A model generated the notes under the pieces. It saw only the letters and a list, made by a program, of their open reading frames with translations. It was not told the origin of the DNA and did not search any database. A program made the translations under genes and the position numbers. 64,000 bases of DNA from an uncultured Erythrobacter sp. (GTDB lineage Bacteria > Pseudomonadota > Alphaproteobacteria > Sphingomonadales > Sphingomonadaceae). The stretch spans positions 1,178,001 to 1,242,000 of the forward strand of contig CANLPY010000001.1 in NCBI GenBank assembly GCA_947493165.1, read 5' to 3'. Shown here piece after piece: positions 28,061-36,225 of this stretch; the first letter of the stretch is position 1, and every line of letters starts with the position of its first letter.

Positions 28061-28729
28061 CTAATTAGGAACTGCGCCCCAGACCGCCTCTAATCGCTCA
28101 TCACGCCGACAGCCATCGCGGTAATAGCCATAGCGGATCGGGTTCTTGCTGTAATAATCCTGGTGCTCTTCCTCGGCTCGGTAGAAGTCGGCACGGTCTA
28201 CAATATCGGTCACGATTTCCTTTTGGAAAACCTTCTCCCAGCGCTCCTTGGAAAGCTCTGCCAGTTCCGCTTCGCCATCATTGCCTGGGAAAATCGCGGC
28301 TAGATAGCTAGTGCCTTTGTCACAGAATTGCCCGCGTGGATCGAAAGGATCAACATTGCGCCAAAACACCGAAAGCAGGTCTTCGTAGTTCAGTTTGGTC
28401 TTGTCGTAAGTGACTAGAACCGCCTCGTAATGGCCTGTCTCAGCATAGGTCACCTGTTTGTAGGTCGGATTCGCGGTTCGTCCACCAGTGTATCCAGAAA
28501 CGACATCAATCACGCCATCTACTTTTTCAAAATCAGCTTCCGCACACCAGAAACAGCCCATAGCGAAAACCGCTGTGGCTTGATTCTTGGGCAGATTGTC
28601 AGAGCTAATCAAAGTGCTTCCGGCGACATTATCGCCTTGCAGGTTAGCATGAGGCGAGGAGCAAGCGGCCAACCCCATCAAGCCCGCTGCTGCGGCAAAC
28701 GTTACGGCAATTCTTGGCAATTTTATCAT
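28061..28729 (-). CDS. msrA: Peptide-methionine (S)-S-oxide reductase MsrA, lipoprotein form
   Basis: Reduces S-methionine sulfoxide in proteins. The active-site motif GCFWCAE puts the catalytic Cys at 59; DFEKVDGV, SGYTGG and the late HQDYY follow. Unlike the cytoplasmic enzyme, this one begins with a lipoprotein signal: IKLPRI, a hydrophobic stretch, then lipobox LAAC with Cys23. Residues 24-52 form a polar linker. It is therefore predicted to be lipid-anchored in the periplasm, repairing envelope proteins. Only short gaps to the convergent ccmB gene (12 bases). 222 residues. Confidence 0.92.
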   Translation of the reverse strand: MIKLPRIAVTFAAAAGLMGLAACSSPHANLQGDNVAGSTLISSDNLPKNQATAVFAMGCFWCAEADFEKVDGVIDVVSGYTGGRTANPTYKQVTYAETGHYEAVLVTYDKTKLNYEDLLSVFWRNVDPFDPRGQFCDKGTSYLAAIFPGNDGEAELAELSKERWEKVFQKEIVTDIVDRADFYRAEEEHQDYYSKNPIRYGYYRDGCRRDERLEAVWGAVPN

Positions 28730-28876
28730 TGCGAAATTCTAGCCCATGGTAATTGAGACGACAGATATGGTGCGAAGCAGTCAATCCTGCATTGCATGTC
28801 TGCAGGAAGTTCGCTCGCATCGCTCGATAAGTTACGAGATTACCCCGCGAGCGGCTTCATAAAAGCAATCGCGCCA

Positions 28877-29713
28877 TCAATAAGGCGGCTTATCTTTACC
28901 GGTTGGGCTTAGCGTGAATATCTCAGTGCCCTCTTCGGTTACGGCCAGCGAGTGCTCGAACTGCGCGGAGAGTGACTTGTCGCGCGTCACCGCGGTCCAG
29001 CCGTCGCCTAACACCTTTGCCCATGGTTTGCCGAGGTTGATCATCGGCTCAATTGTGAAGAACATTCCTGGCTTCAATTCCGGTCCAGTGCCCGCCTTCG
29101 CCGCGTGCACAACCTCCGGCGCATCGTGGAACAGGCGACCTAAACCGTGCCCGCAAAACTCACGCACCACACCGTAGCGGAACTGCTTAGCATGGGCTTC
29201 AATCGCGGCACCAATATCACCCAGCCGCGCGCCCGGCTTGCCCGCCGCCTCGATGCCCAACATCAGACATTCGTGCGTTACATCGACCAGCCGCTTGGCC
29301 TTTAGGCTCGGCTCACCAGCGAAGAACATGCGACTCGTATCACCGTGCCAACCATCGAGCAGCGGGGTGACATCGACATTGACGATATCACCTTCCTTGA
29401 AGACCTTATCACTCGGAATACCGTGGCAGATCACATGGTTGATCGAGATACAACAACTGTGCGTATACCCGCGATAGCCAAGCGTCGCTGGAACTGCGCC
29501 GTGGTCCAGCATCATTTCGCGTACGGCGGTGTCCACGCTCTCTGTCGTCGCACCTGGCTGTACCCAGCCCGCCACTTCATCAAGAATGCGGGCGGCCAAC
29601 TGACCAGCCTTGCGCATCCCCTCAAAGCCCTCGGCAGTGTGGAGTTTGATGGTGCCGTCACGATAGACGGTTTGATCGCTGTCTACGACTTGATAATCAT
29701 GCATATGCGGCAT
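28877..29713 (-). CDS. map: Type I methionine aminopeptidase
   Basis: Removes initiator Met from nascent proteins using two metal ions. Metal ligands sit in the motifs VNVDVTPLLDGWHGDTSRMF, CGHGLGRLFHD and FTIEPMI, with a final Glu in FEHSLAVTEEG. 278 residues with a short N-terminal extension of about 20 (MPHMHDYQVVDSDQTVYRDG) compared with E. coli. Alone on its strand, divergent from the M17 aminopeptidase. Confidence 0.95.
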   Translation of the reverse strand: MPHMHDYQVVDSDQTVYRDGTIKLHTAEGFEGMRKAGQLAARILDEVAGWVQPGATTESVDTAVREMMLDHGAVPATLGYRGYTHSCCISINHVICHGIPSDKVFKEGDIVNVDVTPLLDGWHGDTSRMFFAGEPSLKAKRLVDVTHECLMLGIEAAGKPGARLGDIGAAIEAHAKQFRYGVVREFCGHGLGRLFHDAPEVVHAAKAGTGPELKPGMFFTIEPMINLGKPWAKVLGDGWTAVTRDKSLSAQFEHSLAVTEEGTEIFTLSPTGKDKPPY

Positions 29714-29790
29714 GTAGCGACTTCAAACACAAATTGCGAGATCAGCATTTCACGCTTGGCAATTTGGGGCTGCTGAGTAAGGAACGGTCT

Positions 29791-31191
29791 ATGATTGAAG
29801 CCAAAGAACTGATCCAGCCCGATCGCGGGCAAGACGCCATTGCCATCCACCTCATTACCAAGTCAGGATATGAGGAATGGGCGAGATCGCTCAGCATCGG
29901 AAAGCGCAGCGCGTTGGAAGCGCAAAAGTTTGAAGCGGGAGTTGGGCAAGTCGCAATTGTGCCCGATGGCGATGGATGGTTTGCTGCCGGTGGTGTGACC
30001 GATCCTGAGAACCTCAAAAGTTATTGTCTTGCCTCGCTCGCCGACAATCTGCCGGAAGGCACATATCGCCTCAAAGGTTATGAGCCAGGCGCGTCCATGT
30101 TTGGCTGGCTAACCGCTCATTACCGATTTGATCGTTACATCAGCGATGACAAAGCGCCCGGTGCGCGAGTACTGCTGACGAAGCAGGCGCAAAGGATAGA
30201 GCCATTCTTGGCAGAGGCTGAGGCTGAGATGCTGGTGCGCGATCTAATCAACACGCCAGCGGAGGACATGGGACCAGCCGCTTTGGAAGCGGAGTGCGAC
30301 AAGCTGGCCAAGGAATATGGCGCGGAGCTGAAAATTAATAAGGGCGACGCTTTGGAGCAAGGCTATCCGATGGTTCACGCTGTCGGGCGGGCAGCCGCAC
30401 GCCATCACGCACCGCGGATTATCCATCTAAACTGGAAACCGAAGAGTGCAGATGGAAAAACTCCTGTGCTGGCTTTGGTCGGCAAAGGTGTTTGCTTCGA
30501 TTCTGGCGGCATGAACATGAAACCTGCGGGCGGAATGCGCCTGATGAAGAAGGATATGGGCGGCGCGGCGCACGCGATTGCCTTAGCCGGATTGATCATG
30601 CGCGGCGGACTAAACGTGCAGTTGCACTTATTCATCCCAGCGGTAGAAAACGCTGTATCTGGGCCAGCTTTCCGCCCGGGAGACGTGCTCGACAGCCGAA
30701 AGGGGCACAAAGTTGAGATTCACAACACCGATGCAGAAGGCCGCCTAATCCTTGGTGACGCCCTCACGCGTGCCAGCGAGGAAAACCCAGAGCTTATCAT
30801 TGATTTCGCCACACTGACGGGTGCGGCGCGGATTGCGCTTGGTCCCGACTTTGCCGCGATGATGACGCGGCGCGATACCACCGCGATGGAAATGATTGAG
30901 GCAGGCAAAGCGTCGGATGACGAACCGTGGCGGTTGCCGCTGCCCGAAGGCTATTTTGAATACCTGAAATCTGACATCGCCGATTTCACCAATGCGCAAA
31001 GCAACCCCTACGCCGGGGCGAGCGTGGCAGGCCTGTTCCTCGACAAATTCGTCGGAACTGGCATTGATTGGGTGCACTTTGATACCTTTGGTTGGCGTCC
31101 CTACCCGAAGCCGGGCCGGGCAAAAGGCGGCGCATCTTACGGCCTGCGCGCCAGCTGGCACGCACTCCAAAAACGCTACGGCAACAAATAA
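29791..31191 (+). CDS. M17 leucyl aminopeptidase-family protein
   Basis: Di-zinc aminopeptidase of the PepA type, 466 residues. Metal- and active-site motifs: GKGVCFDSGG, LMKKDMGGAA and the family signature NTDAEGRL. The N-terminal domain (residues 1 to about 150) is divergent from E. coli PepA. It acts in cytoplasmic peptide turnover. The ATG at 29791 has AAGGAA before it; a longer frame from 29734 would overlap the map promoter side. Followed by a small SH3-like gene. Confidence 0.92.
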   Translation: MIEAKELIQPDRGQDAIAIHLITKSGYEEWARSLSIGKRSALEAQKFEAGVGQVAIVPDGDGWFAAGGVTDPENLKSYCLASLADNLPEGTYRLKGYEPGASMFGWLTAHYRFDRYISDDKAPGARVLLTKQAQRIEPFLAEAEAEMLVRDLINTPAEDMGPAALEAECDKLAKEYGAELKINKGDALEQGYPMVHAVGRAAARHHAPRIIHLNWKPKSADGKTPVLALVGKGVCFDSGGMNMKPAGGMRLMKKDMGGAAHAIALAGLIMRGGLNVQLHLFIPAVENAVSGPAFRPGDVLDSRKGHKVEIHNTDAEGRLILGDALTRASEENPELIIDFATLTGAARIALGPDFAAMMTRRDTTAMEMIEAGKASDDEPWRLPLPEGYFEYLKSDIADFTNAQSNPYAGASVAGLFLDKFVGTGIDWVHFDTFGWRPYPKPGRAKGGASYGLRASWHALQKRYGNK

Positions 31192-31311
31192 CGGACATCC
31201 ACAGTCAAAGCTGCGTTAAATGGCGGCTAACTTGCTCGAAAGGACTTTGGCGTATAAGCGCCCGCAACCGTGCAAAATGCGAAGTGCGATTAAGCTGGAG
31301 AGCATGCTCAC

Positions 31312-31653
31312 ATGAGCGAAGCTGCAACATATGATGTACCGACTGGCGTGCTAGGGTTGACCGGCCCCGTTGCGCGTCCTGAGCCGGGCACGTTGCCGCT
31401 GCGCGGTGACCTCGCCCATATCGCTCTCGCTGGCACGCATTTGGCCGCGCATTATGTGATCCCGCAAAAGCGCTCCCTTGGTATTGACGGCGCAGATGTG
31501 ATGGAAAGCACCCGGGATGACAGCCCCGTAGTGACGCATTTTGCGGCGGGCACTTTGATCGAAGTACTCGACGTTTCGGGTAACTGGGTTTGGGGCTGCC
31601 TCGGGCCAAATGGTCCATCAGGCTACATCAAAGCCGATTGTCTTAACGACTAA
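31312..31653 (+). CDS. Small protein with bacterial SH3-like domain
   Basis: 113 residues, no signal peptide. From about residue 55 the sequence (GADVMESTRDDSPVVTHFAA through GNWVWGCL to SGYIKADCL) has the pattern of the SH3-like module that precedes NlpC/P60 peptidase domains: a short strand, an 'AGTxxEVLD' turn, a W-W/GYI core. The peptidase half is missing, and the next gene (argC) starts 20 bases later, so this is either a free-standing SH3 module or a shortened relic. The N-terminal 50 residues include DLAHIALAGTHLAAHYVIP, also found ahead of such modules. Function unknown. Confidence 0.75.
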   Translation: MSEAATYDVPTGVLGLTGPVARPEPGTLPLRGDLAHIALAGTHLAAHYVIPQKRSLGIDGADVMESTRDDSPVVTHFAAGTLIEVLDVSGNWVWGCLGPNGPSGYIKADCLND

Positions 31654-31672
31654 ACGCGCTAGAGCATTGCGC

Positions 31673-32614
31673 ATGACAACGCGCATTTTCATTGACGGAG
31701 CCGCTGGCACGACTGGCCTCGAAATTCGTGATCGCTTGAGCGACCGCGATGAATTTGAATTGATCATTCTCGATGACGCGCAGCGCAAGGATGAGGCGGC
31801 GCGCAAAGAGGCGTTGCACAGCGCAGACATTGCGATTCTGTGCCTACCCGATGATGCGGCAGTAGACGCGGTCGCTCTGGCTGACGGATCAAACACGCGG
31901 ATCATTGATGCGTCGTCGGCGCATCGGGTGGCCGAGGGCTGGACCTATGGTTTTCCTGAGCTGATCGGGCAGGAACGAATTGCAAATGCGCAGCTTGTGA
32001 GCAATCCCGGCTGCTATCCGACAGGGTTTTTAGCGCTGATAGCGCCGCTGGTGCGCATAGGGTTACTGCAAGCTAACTGGCCCTACACCGTTAACGCTGT
32101 GAGCGGATATTCAGGCGGTGGGAACACGTTAATCGACAGGTTTGAAAACGAAACAGACATCGCTTTCCGCACATATGGCCTCGACCTTGCGCACAAGCAT
32201 CGGCCAGAAATGAAATTGCTCGCGGGGCTTGAACATGAAGTGCTGTTCGCGCCATCAGTCGTCCCAGCATTTCGCGGGATGATTGTCGAGGTTCCGCTTC
32301 ATTTGGGTGCGATGGCAACCGAGCCGACTGCCGAAAGCCTCAAACTCGCACTCCAAGAATTCTATTCTGGGTCACAGATCGTCAAAGTCAGCCAAGGTGA
32401 AACACCAGCCGAGCTAGTCTTGAAAAATGGCGCCCCGGCAGATGACGGAATGGAGCTATTCGTTTGCTGCAATGAAGGAGGATGGAACGCACGCCTAATC
32501 GCGCGTCTTGACAATCTCGGCAAAGGCGCAAGCGGGGCCGCGATCCAAAATTTGAATATCATGTGTGGCCTGCCCGAAACGACGGGGCTTCGCCTCGGCA
32601 CGACGCCTGCCTAA
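31673..32614 (+). CDS. argC: N-acetyl-gamma-glutamyl-phosphate reductase, type 2
   Basis: NADPH-dependent arginine-biosynthesis enzyme. The nucleotide motif FIDGAAGTTGLEI is N-terminal; the catalytic Cys is Cys114 in SNPGCYPTGF. At 313 residues it is the shorter ArgC type common in alphaproteobacteria. ATG at 31673 chosen to match the family N-terminus; its SD is weak, so translation may be coupled to the SH3-like gene 20 bases upstream. The stop codon lies inside a perfect hairpin (32606-32626). Confidence 0.94.
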   Translation: MTTRIFIDGAAGTTGLEIRDRLSDRDEFELIILDDAQRKDEAARKEALHSADIAILCLPDDAAVDAVALADGSNTRIIDASSAHRVAEGWTYGFPELIGQERIANAQLVSNPGCYPTGFLALIAPLVRIGLLQANWPYTVNAVSGYSGGGNTLIDRFENETDIAFRTYGLDLAHKHRPEMKLLAGLEHEVLFAPSVVPAFRGMIVEVPLHLGAMATEPTAESLKLALQEFYSGSQIVKVSQGETPAELVLKNGAPADDGMELFVCCNEGGWNARLIARLDNLGKGASGAAIQNLNIMCGLPETTGLRLGTTPA

Positions 32615-32648
32615 TATTTAGGCAGGGGAAGGTCGCCTCTTAGGCAGG
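32606..32648 (+). repeat. Hairpin at the argC stop plus repeated TTAGGCAGG
   Basis: CCTGCCTAA (32606-32614) and TTAGGCAGG (32618-32626) form a 9-bp perfect inverted repeat with loop TAT, spanning the argC stop. A second TTAGGCAGG copy follows at 32640-32648, 22 bases (two helical turns) on. No T-run follows, so a simple terminator is not certain; the repeated 9-mer could also be a protein-binding site in the glnB regulatory region. Confidence 0.45.
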
Positions 32649-32753
32649 TAATCCGCAACACTGCAGCAAGCGACAGATACTTGCGCGAAGCCCTCCTCTC
32701 ACGAATGCCCCTTGCGCAGAAGGCCAGATCATTTACCCCTTCTTTCCTATCGT

Positions 32754-32770
32754 TTGGCACGATTCTTGGA
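32754..32770 (+). promoter_or_regulatory. Sigma-54-like promoter of glnB-glnA
   Basis: TTGGCACG-N4-TTGGA, 61 bases before the glnB start, matches the sigma-54 -24/-12 consensus TTGGCACG-N4-TTGC(A/T) at all positions but one (G for C in the -12 GC). This is the expected promoter class for nitrogen-regulated glnBA, normally activated by NtrC. A direct repeat CTTGCGC (32680 and 32711) lies upstream, but I do not see a clear NtrC palindrome. Confidence 0.6.
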
Positions 32771-32800
32771 TCGCGCGTGATACAACAAACAGGCGGCTAA

Positions 32801-33181
<381 letters not shown>

Positions 33182-33238
33182 CTCTCTGCTCGCGGACTTG
33201 CGGGCGATCACTACAGACAAGCTGGAGAATACAAAGCC

Positions 33239-34648
33239 ATGGCAAGTGCAAAAGATATCGTAAAGCGCATCAAGGATGAGGAGATCGAATGGGTCGATCT
33301 TCGCTTCACCGATCCTAAAGGCAAGTGGCAACATCTTTCGATGTGCGCCGACGTTATGGATGAGGATGCACTTGAAGATGGACTGATGTTCGACGGCTCT
33401 TCAATCGAAGGTTGGAAAGCAATCAACGAATCCGACATGATCCTGAAGCCTGATCTCGACAGCATCTATGTCGATCCATTTTCCGCTACTCCAATGCTTA
33501 GTGTGTTCTGCGATATTGTTGAGCCGTCTGACGGCCAACTTTACGGTCGCGATCCGCGCTCAACAGCCAAACGCGCAGAAGCTTTCCTCAAGTCGACCGG
33601 CATTGGTGACACGATTTATGTCGGGCCAGAGCCTGAATTCTTCATGTTCGACGATGTCCGTTTTGAAGATGGTTATGCTGGGTCAGGCTACGCAATTGAC
33701 GATATCGAACTGCCAACCAACACAGGCAAAGAATATGACATGGGTAACATGGGCCATCGCCCGCGTGCCAAGGGCGGATATTTCCCTGTGGCTCCGGTCG
33801 ATAGCGCGATGGACATTCGAGGTGAGATGGTCACCACGATGATGGAAATGGGCTTGCCCATGGACAAGCATCACCACGAAGTTGCTGCTGCGCAGCATGA
33901 GCTTGGCATTACCTTTGGCAACCTCGTTCAAACTGCTGACCGTGTGCAAGTTTACAAATACGTCGTGCAGCAGGTCGCCCATGCGTATGGCAAGACGGCC
34001 ACATTTATGCCGAAGCCGATCAAGGACGATAATGGCAGCGGCATGCACACACACATGTCTATCTGGAAAGACGGTGTGAACCAGTTCGCTGGTGATGAGT
34101 ACGCGGGTCTTTCTGAAACCTGCCTCTATTACATCGGCGGCGTCATCAAACACGCAAAGGCGTGTAACGCGTTCACCAATGCCACGACCAACAGCTATAA
34201 GCGCTTGGTCCCGGGCTTTGAAGCACCAGTGCTGCTCGCTTACTCAGCGCGCAACCGTTCTGCATCATGCCGTATTCCGTATGGCGCTGGCGAGAAAGCG
34301 AAACGGGTCGAATTCCGCTTCCCAGATGCTTTGGCAAACCCATACCTCGCATCCGCCGCTCTTCTGATGGCTGGTCTCGACGGGATCGAGAACAAAATCC
34401 ACCCGGGCGAAGCGATGGACAAGAACCTATACGATCTGCCACCAGCTGAGCTGGCTGATGTGCCAACCGTTTGTGGCTCACTACGCGAAGCACTCGAAGC
34501 TTTGGAAGCAGATCACGAATTCCTGCTAAAAGGTGACGTATTCTCGAAAGACCAGATCGATGCGTATGCAGAACTGAAATGGGAAGAGGTATCGCGCCTT
34601 GAAACTACACCTGCTCCAGTTGAATTCGATATGTATTACAGCTCGTAA
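33239..34648 (+). CDS. glnA: Glutamine synthetase, type I
   Basis: Dodecameric enzyme making glutamine from glutamate, ammonia and ATP. Family motifs: FDGSSIEGW (residues 51-59), the metal-binding PEPEFF and HHHEVA region, [12 protein letters not shown] and the ATP-binding [10 protein letters not shown]. Tyr398 in NLYDLPP is the adenylylation site, so the enzyme is likely turned down by GlnE, with PII upstream in the same operon as the signal. 469 residues, normal for GSI-beta. Confidence 0.98.
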   Translation: MASAKDIVKRIKDEEIEWVDLRFTDPKGKWQHLSMCADVMDEDALEDGLMFDGSSIEGWKAINESDMILKPDLDSIYVDPFSATPMLSVFCDIVEPSDGQLYGRDPRSTAKRAEAFLKSTGIGDTIYVGPEPEFFMFDDVRFEDGYAGSGYAIDDIELPTNTGKEYDMGNMGHRPRAKGGYFPVAPVDSAMDIRGEMVTTMMEMGLPMDKHHHEVAAAQHELGITFGNLVQTADRVQVYKYVVQQVAHAYGKTATFMPKPIKDDNGSGMHTHMSIWKDGVNQFAGDEYAGLSETCLYYIGGVIKHAKACNAFTNATTNSYKRLVPGFEAPVLLAYSARNRSASCRIPYGAGEKAKRVEFRFPDALANPYLASAALLMAGLDGIENKIHPGEAMDKNLYDLPPAELADVPTVCGSLREALEALEADHEFLLKGDVFSKDQIDAYAELKWEEVSRLETTPAPVEFDMYYSS

Positions 34649-34675
34649 TCGGCATTTACCTTAGGGTCAGAATAG

Positions 34676-34706
34676 GGCCGCTCGGAGCAATTCGGGCGGC
34701 CTTTTT
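34676..34706 (+). terminator. Rho-independent terminator after glnA
   Basis: GGCCGC (34676-34681) pairs with GCGGCC (34696-34701), followed immediately by TTTTT. It lies 28 bases after the glnA stop and closes the glnBA unit before the membrane protein/lysozyme cassette. Confidence 0.85.
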
Positions 34707-34807
34707 CGTAGGCTTTGTGCCACTGCAAAGCCCAAAATTCATTTTCCTACTGTTCGGCATTCTGCTTAATAGTCCGACCTCGCCGCTACCCACCCCGAGG
34801 TCGCCCA

Positions 34808-35551
34808 ATGTCCGATTCTGCGCCGTACTTTAACGCGTTTGAGCGTCTACTTGCTCTTATCGATAATCATCCACGGCGTGCCATTATCGCGATCCCAACC
34901 GCTATGCTTGTCGCCGTTTTTGCATTGATTATCTGGCAGGCACCAACGCTAATTAGCCTTTATGAGAGCCGCACAAACCGCGAGTATGAGCGGCGCATCC
35001 TGGACGAAGAACGCGAACGCCGGTTAAAATCCCACGCTATCGAAATCGATGAATGGGTGCGCGGGCGTTTGCTGAAATTGCGCTTGCGCTCCTCATCCAG
35101 CCGCGCGGTTATCAGAGCCCTTGTTTTCGACATTGACCAGTCGGAACAAATTGTCGGGATTGTTGATGTTTTTGAAAGCATGGACATCCGCACAGAGCAA
35201 ACTGGCATCCGCCGACGACAACTGCCGCTCTCAGAAATCCGTCGAACTCTCGACTACATGCTGGCGAGCGACGTCCCGCGCTGCATTGCTAGAAACATCG
35301 AAGACTATGACGATCCCGGCCTTATTGCTTTCATGAACGCCGGGAACCTGAAAGCTTCGGTAGCATGCCCATTGCGCACACTTGATGATCGCCCGATTGG
35401 CTTGCTCGCGGTGAGCATACGAACACCACTTGAAGAAAACCCGCTCGTCCTCCCCATGACCCGCGATGCGGCCTTGGAACTGGGCGCAATTCTGACTGAC
35501 GCCGCTTCGTTCAAAGCAGTGGCCCAACGCAAAATGGTGAACAATCAATGA
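34808..35551 (+). CDS. Single-pass membrane protein with GAF-like domain, paired with lysozyme
   Basis: 247 residues. After an N-terminal tail comes one transmembrane helix (about 26-46), then a charged helix (ESRTNREYERRILDEERER) and a globular region. The latter contains VACPLRTLDDRPIGLLAVS, which has the shape of a GAF-domain beta-strand/loop/strand; the assignment is by eye. The end overlaps the lysozyme start by four bases, so the two are made together. In phage lysis cassettes the gene at this place encodes a holin or spanin, but this protein is larger and has only one membrane helix. The ATG at 34808 follows GAGG by 9 bases. Function unknown. Confidence 0.7.
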   Translation: MSDSAPYFNAFERLLALIDNHPRRAIIAIPTAMLVAVFALIIWQAPTLISLYESRTNREYERRILDEERERRLKSHAIEIDEWVRGRLLKLRLRSSSSRAVIRALVFDIDQSEQIVGIVDVFESMDIRTEQTGIRRRQLPLSEIRRTLDYMLASDVPRCIARNIEDYDDPGLIAFMNAGNLKASVACPLRTLDDRPIGLLAVSIRTPLEENPLVLPMTRDAALELGAILTDAASFKAVAQRKMVNNQ

Positions 35552-36198
35552 CTTCCCGTAAACCCCTTTTTGACACAGTCCGAGCTATGATCGGGCGAGG
35601 CTTTAAACAATCTGAAGTCGATACGCTCGACAGCGCAATTGATTGCGCTGAAGGCGAACCGAATGCCTGCAAGATGGACCGCTCGCATATTTCGGTCCCA
35701 CTGATCAGATCAGCGCACGGTTCGCTGCGCACCGGTAGAGCAGGCGTCGCGATCATCAAGAAATTCGAAGGTTGCGCACGGTTACGGACCGATGGCCTTG
35801 TCGAGGCATATCCCGACCCCGGCACTGGCTCTGAGCCTTGGACGATTGGTTGGGGCGCGACTGGCAAAGACTATGACGGTTCTGGGCACATTGGCCCAGG
35901 TACCGTTTGGACACAGGCCCAATGTGATGAGAGACTTGAGCGTGATCTCATTCGCTATGCTCGCGATGTGGTGGATGCGATTGCTGGCGCACCCACAAGC
36001 CAGACACAATTCGACGCAATGGTCAGCTTTCACTATAACACTGGGGCAATTGCTAGGGCGACCCTCACCCGCAAGCATATTAAGGGCGACCACCTTGGCG
36101 CGATGCGCGAGTTTGCTCGTTGGAACAAAGCCGGTGGACGGGTCTTAAAAGGTTTGGTCAGACGCCGCGCAGCAGAGGCAAAATTGTATGCATCATAA
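35548..36198 (+). CDS. Phage-type GH24 lysozyme (endolysin-like)
   Basis: 216 residues. The first 35 or so (LFDTVRAMIGRGFKQSEVDTLD) resemble the N-terminal module often seen on phage endolysins (F..VR...GrG..Q.EVD). The GH24 domain runs from about residue 65: Glu74 in KKFEG is the likely catalytic acid, Asp90 in YPDPGTG and Thr99 in WTIGWG complete the E-D-T pattern with longer spacing than T4 lysozyme. DAMVSFHYNTGA is typical of the family. No signal peptide or SAR-like helix is seen, so it would need another route to reach peptidoglycan. Ends 27 bases before the convergent tamB stop. No other phage genes are nearby. Confidence 0.85.
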   Translation: MTSRKPLFDTVRAMIGRGFKQSEVDTLDSAIDCAEGEPNACKMDRSHISVPLIRSAHGSLRTGRAGVAIIKKFEGCARLRTDGLVEAYPDPGTGSEPWTIGWGATGKDYDGSGHIGPGTVWTQAQCDERLERDLIRYARDVVDAIAGAPTSQTQFDAMVSFHYNTGAIARATLTRKHIKGDHLGAMREFARWNKAGGRVLKGLVRRRAAEAKLYAS

Positions 36199-36225
36199 TG
36201 GCCGCGCGTTTCGCGCCGTTTTCAA

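Noticed and set aside
28060..28069. Palindrome CCTAATTAGG between ccmB and msrA
   Set aside because: Ten bases at convergent gene ends, AT-rich core, no T-run; too weak to call a terminator or operator.
34808..36198. Complete prophage around the lysozyme
   Set aside because: No structural, integrase or replication genes or att repeats are seen; the flanks are glnA and tamB, both ordinary core genes.
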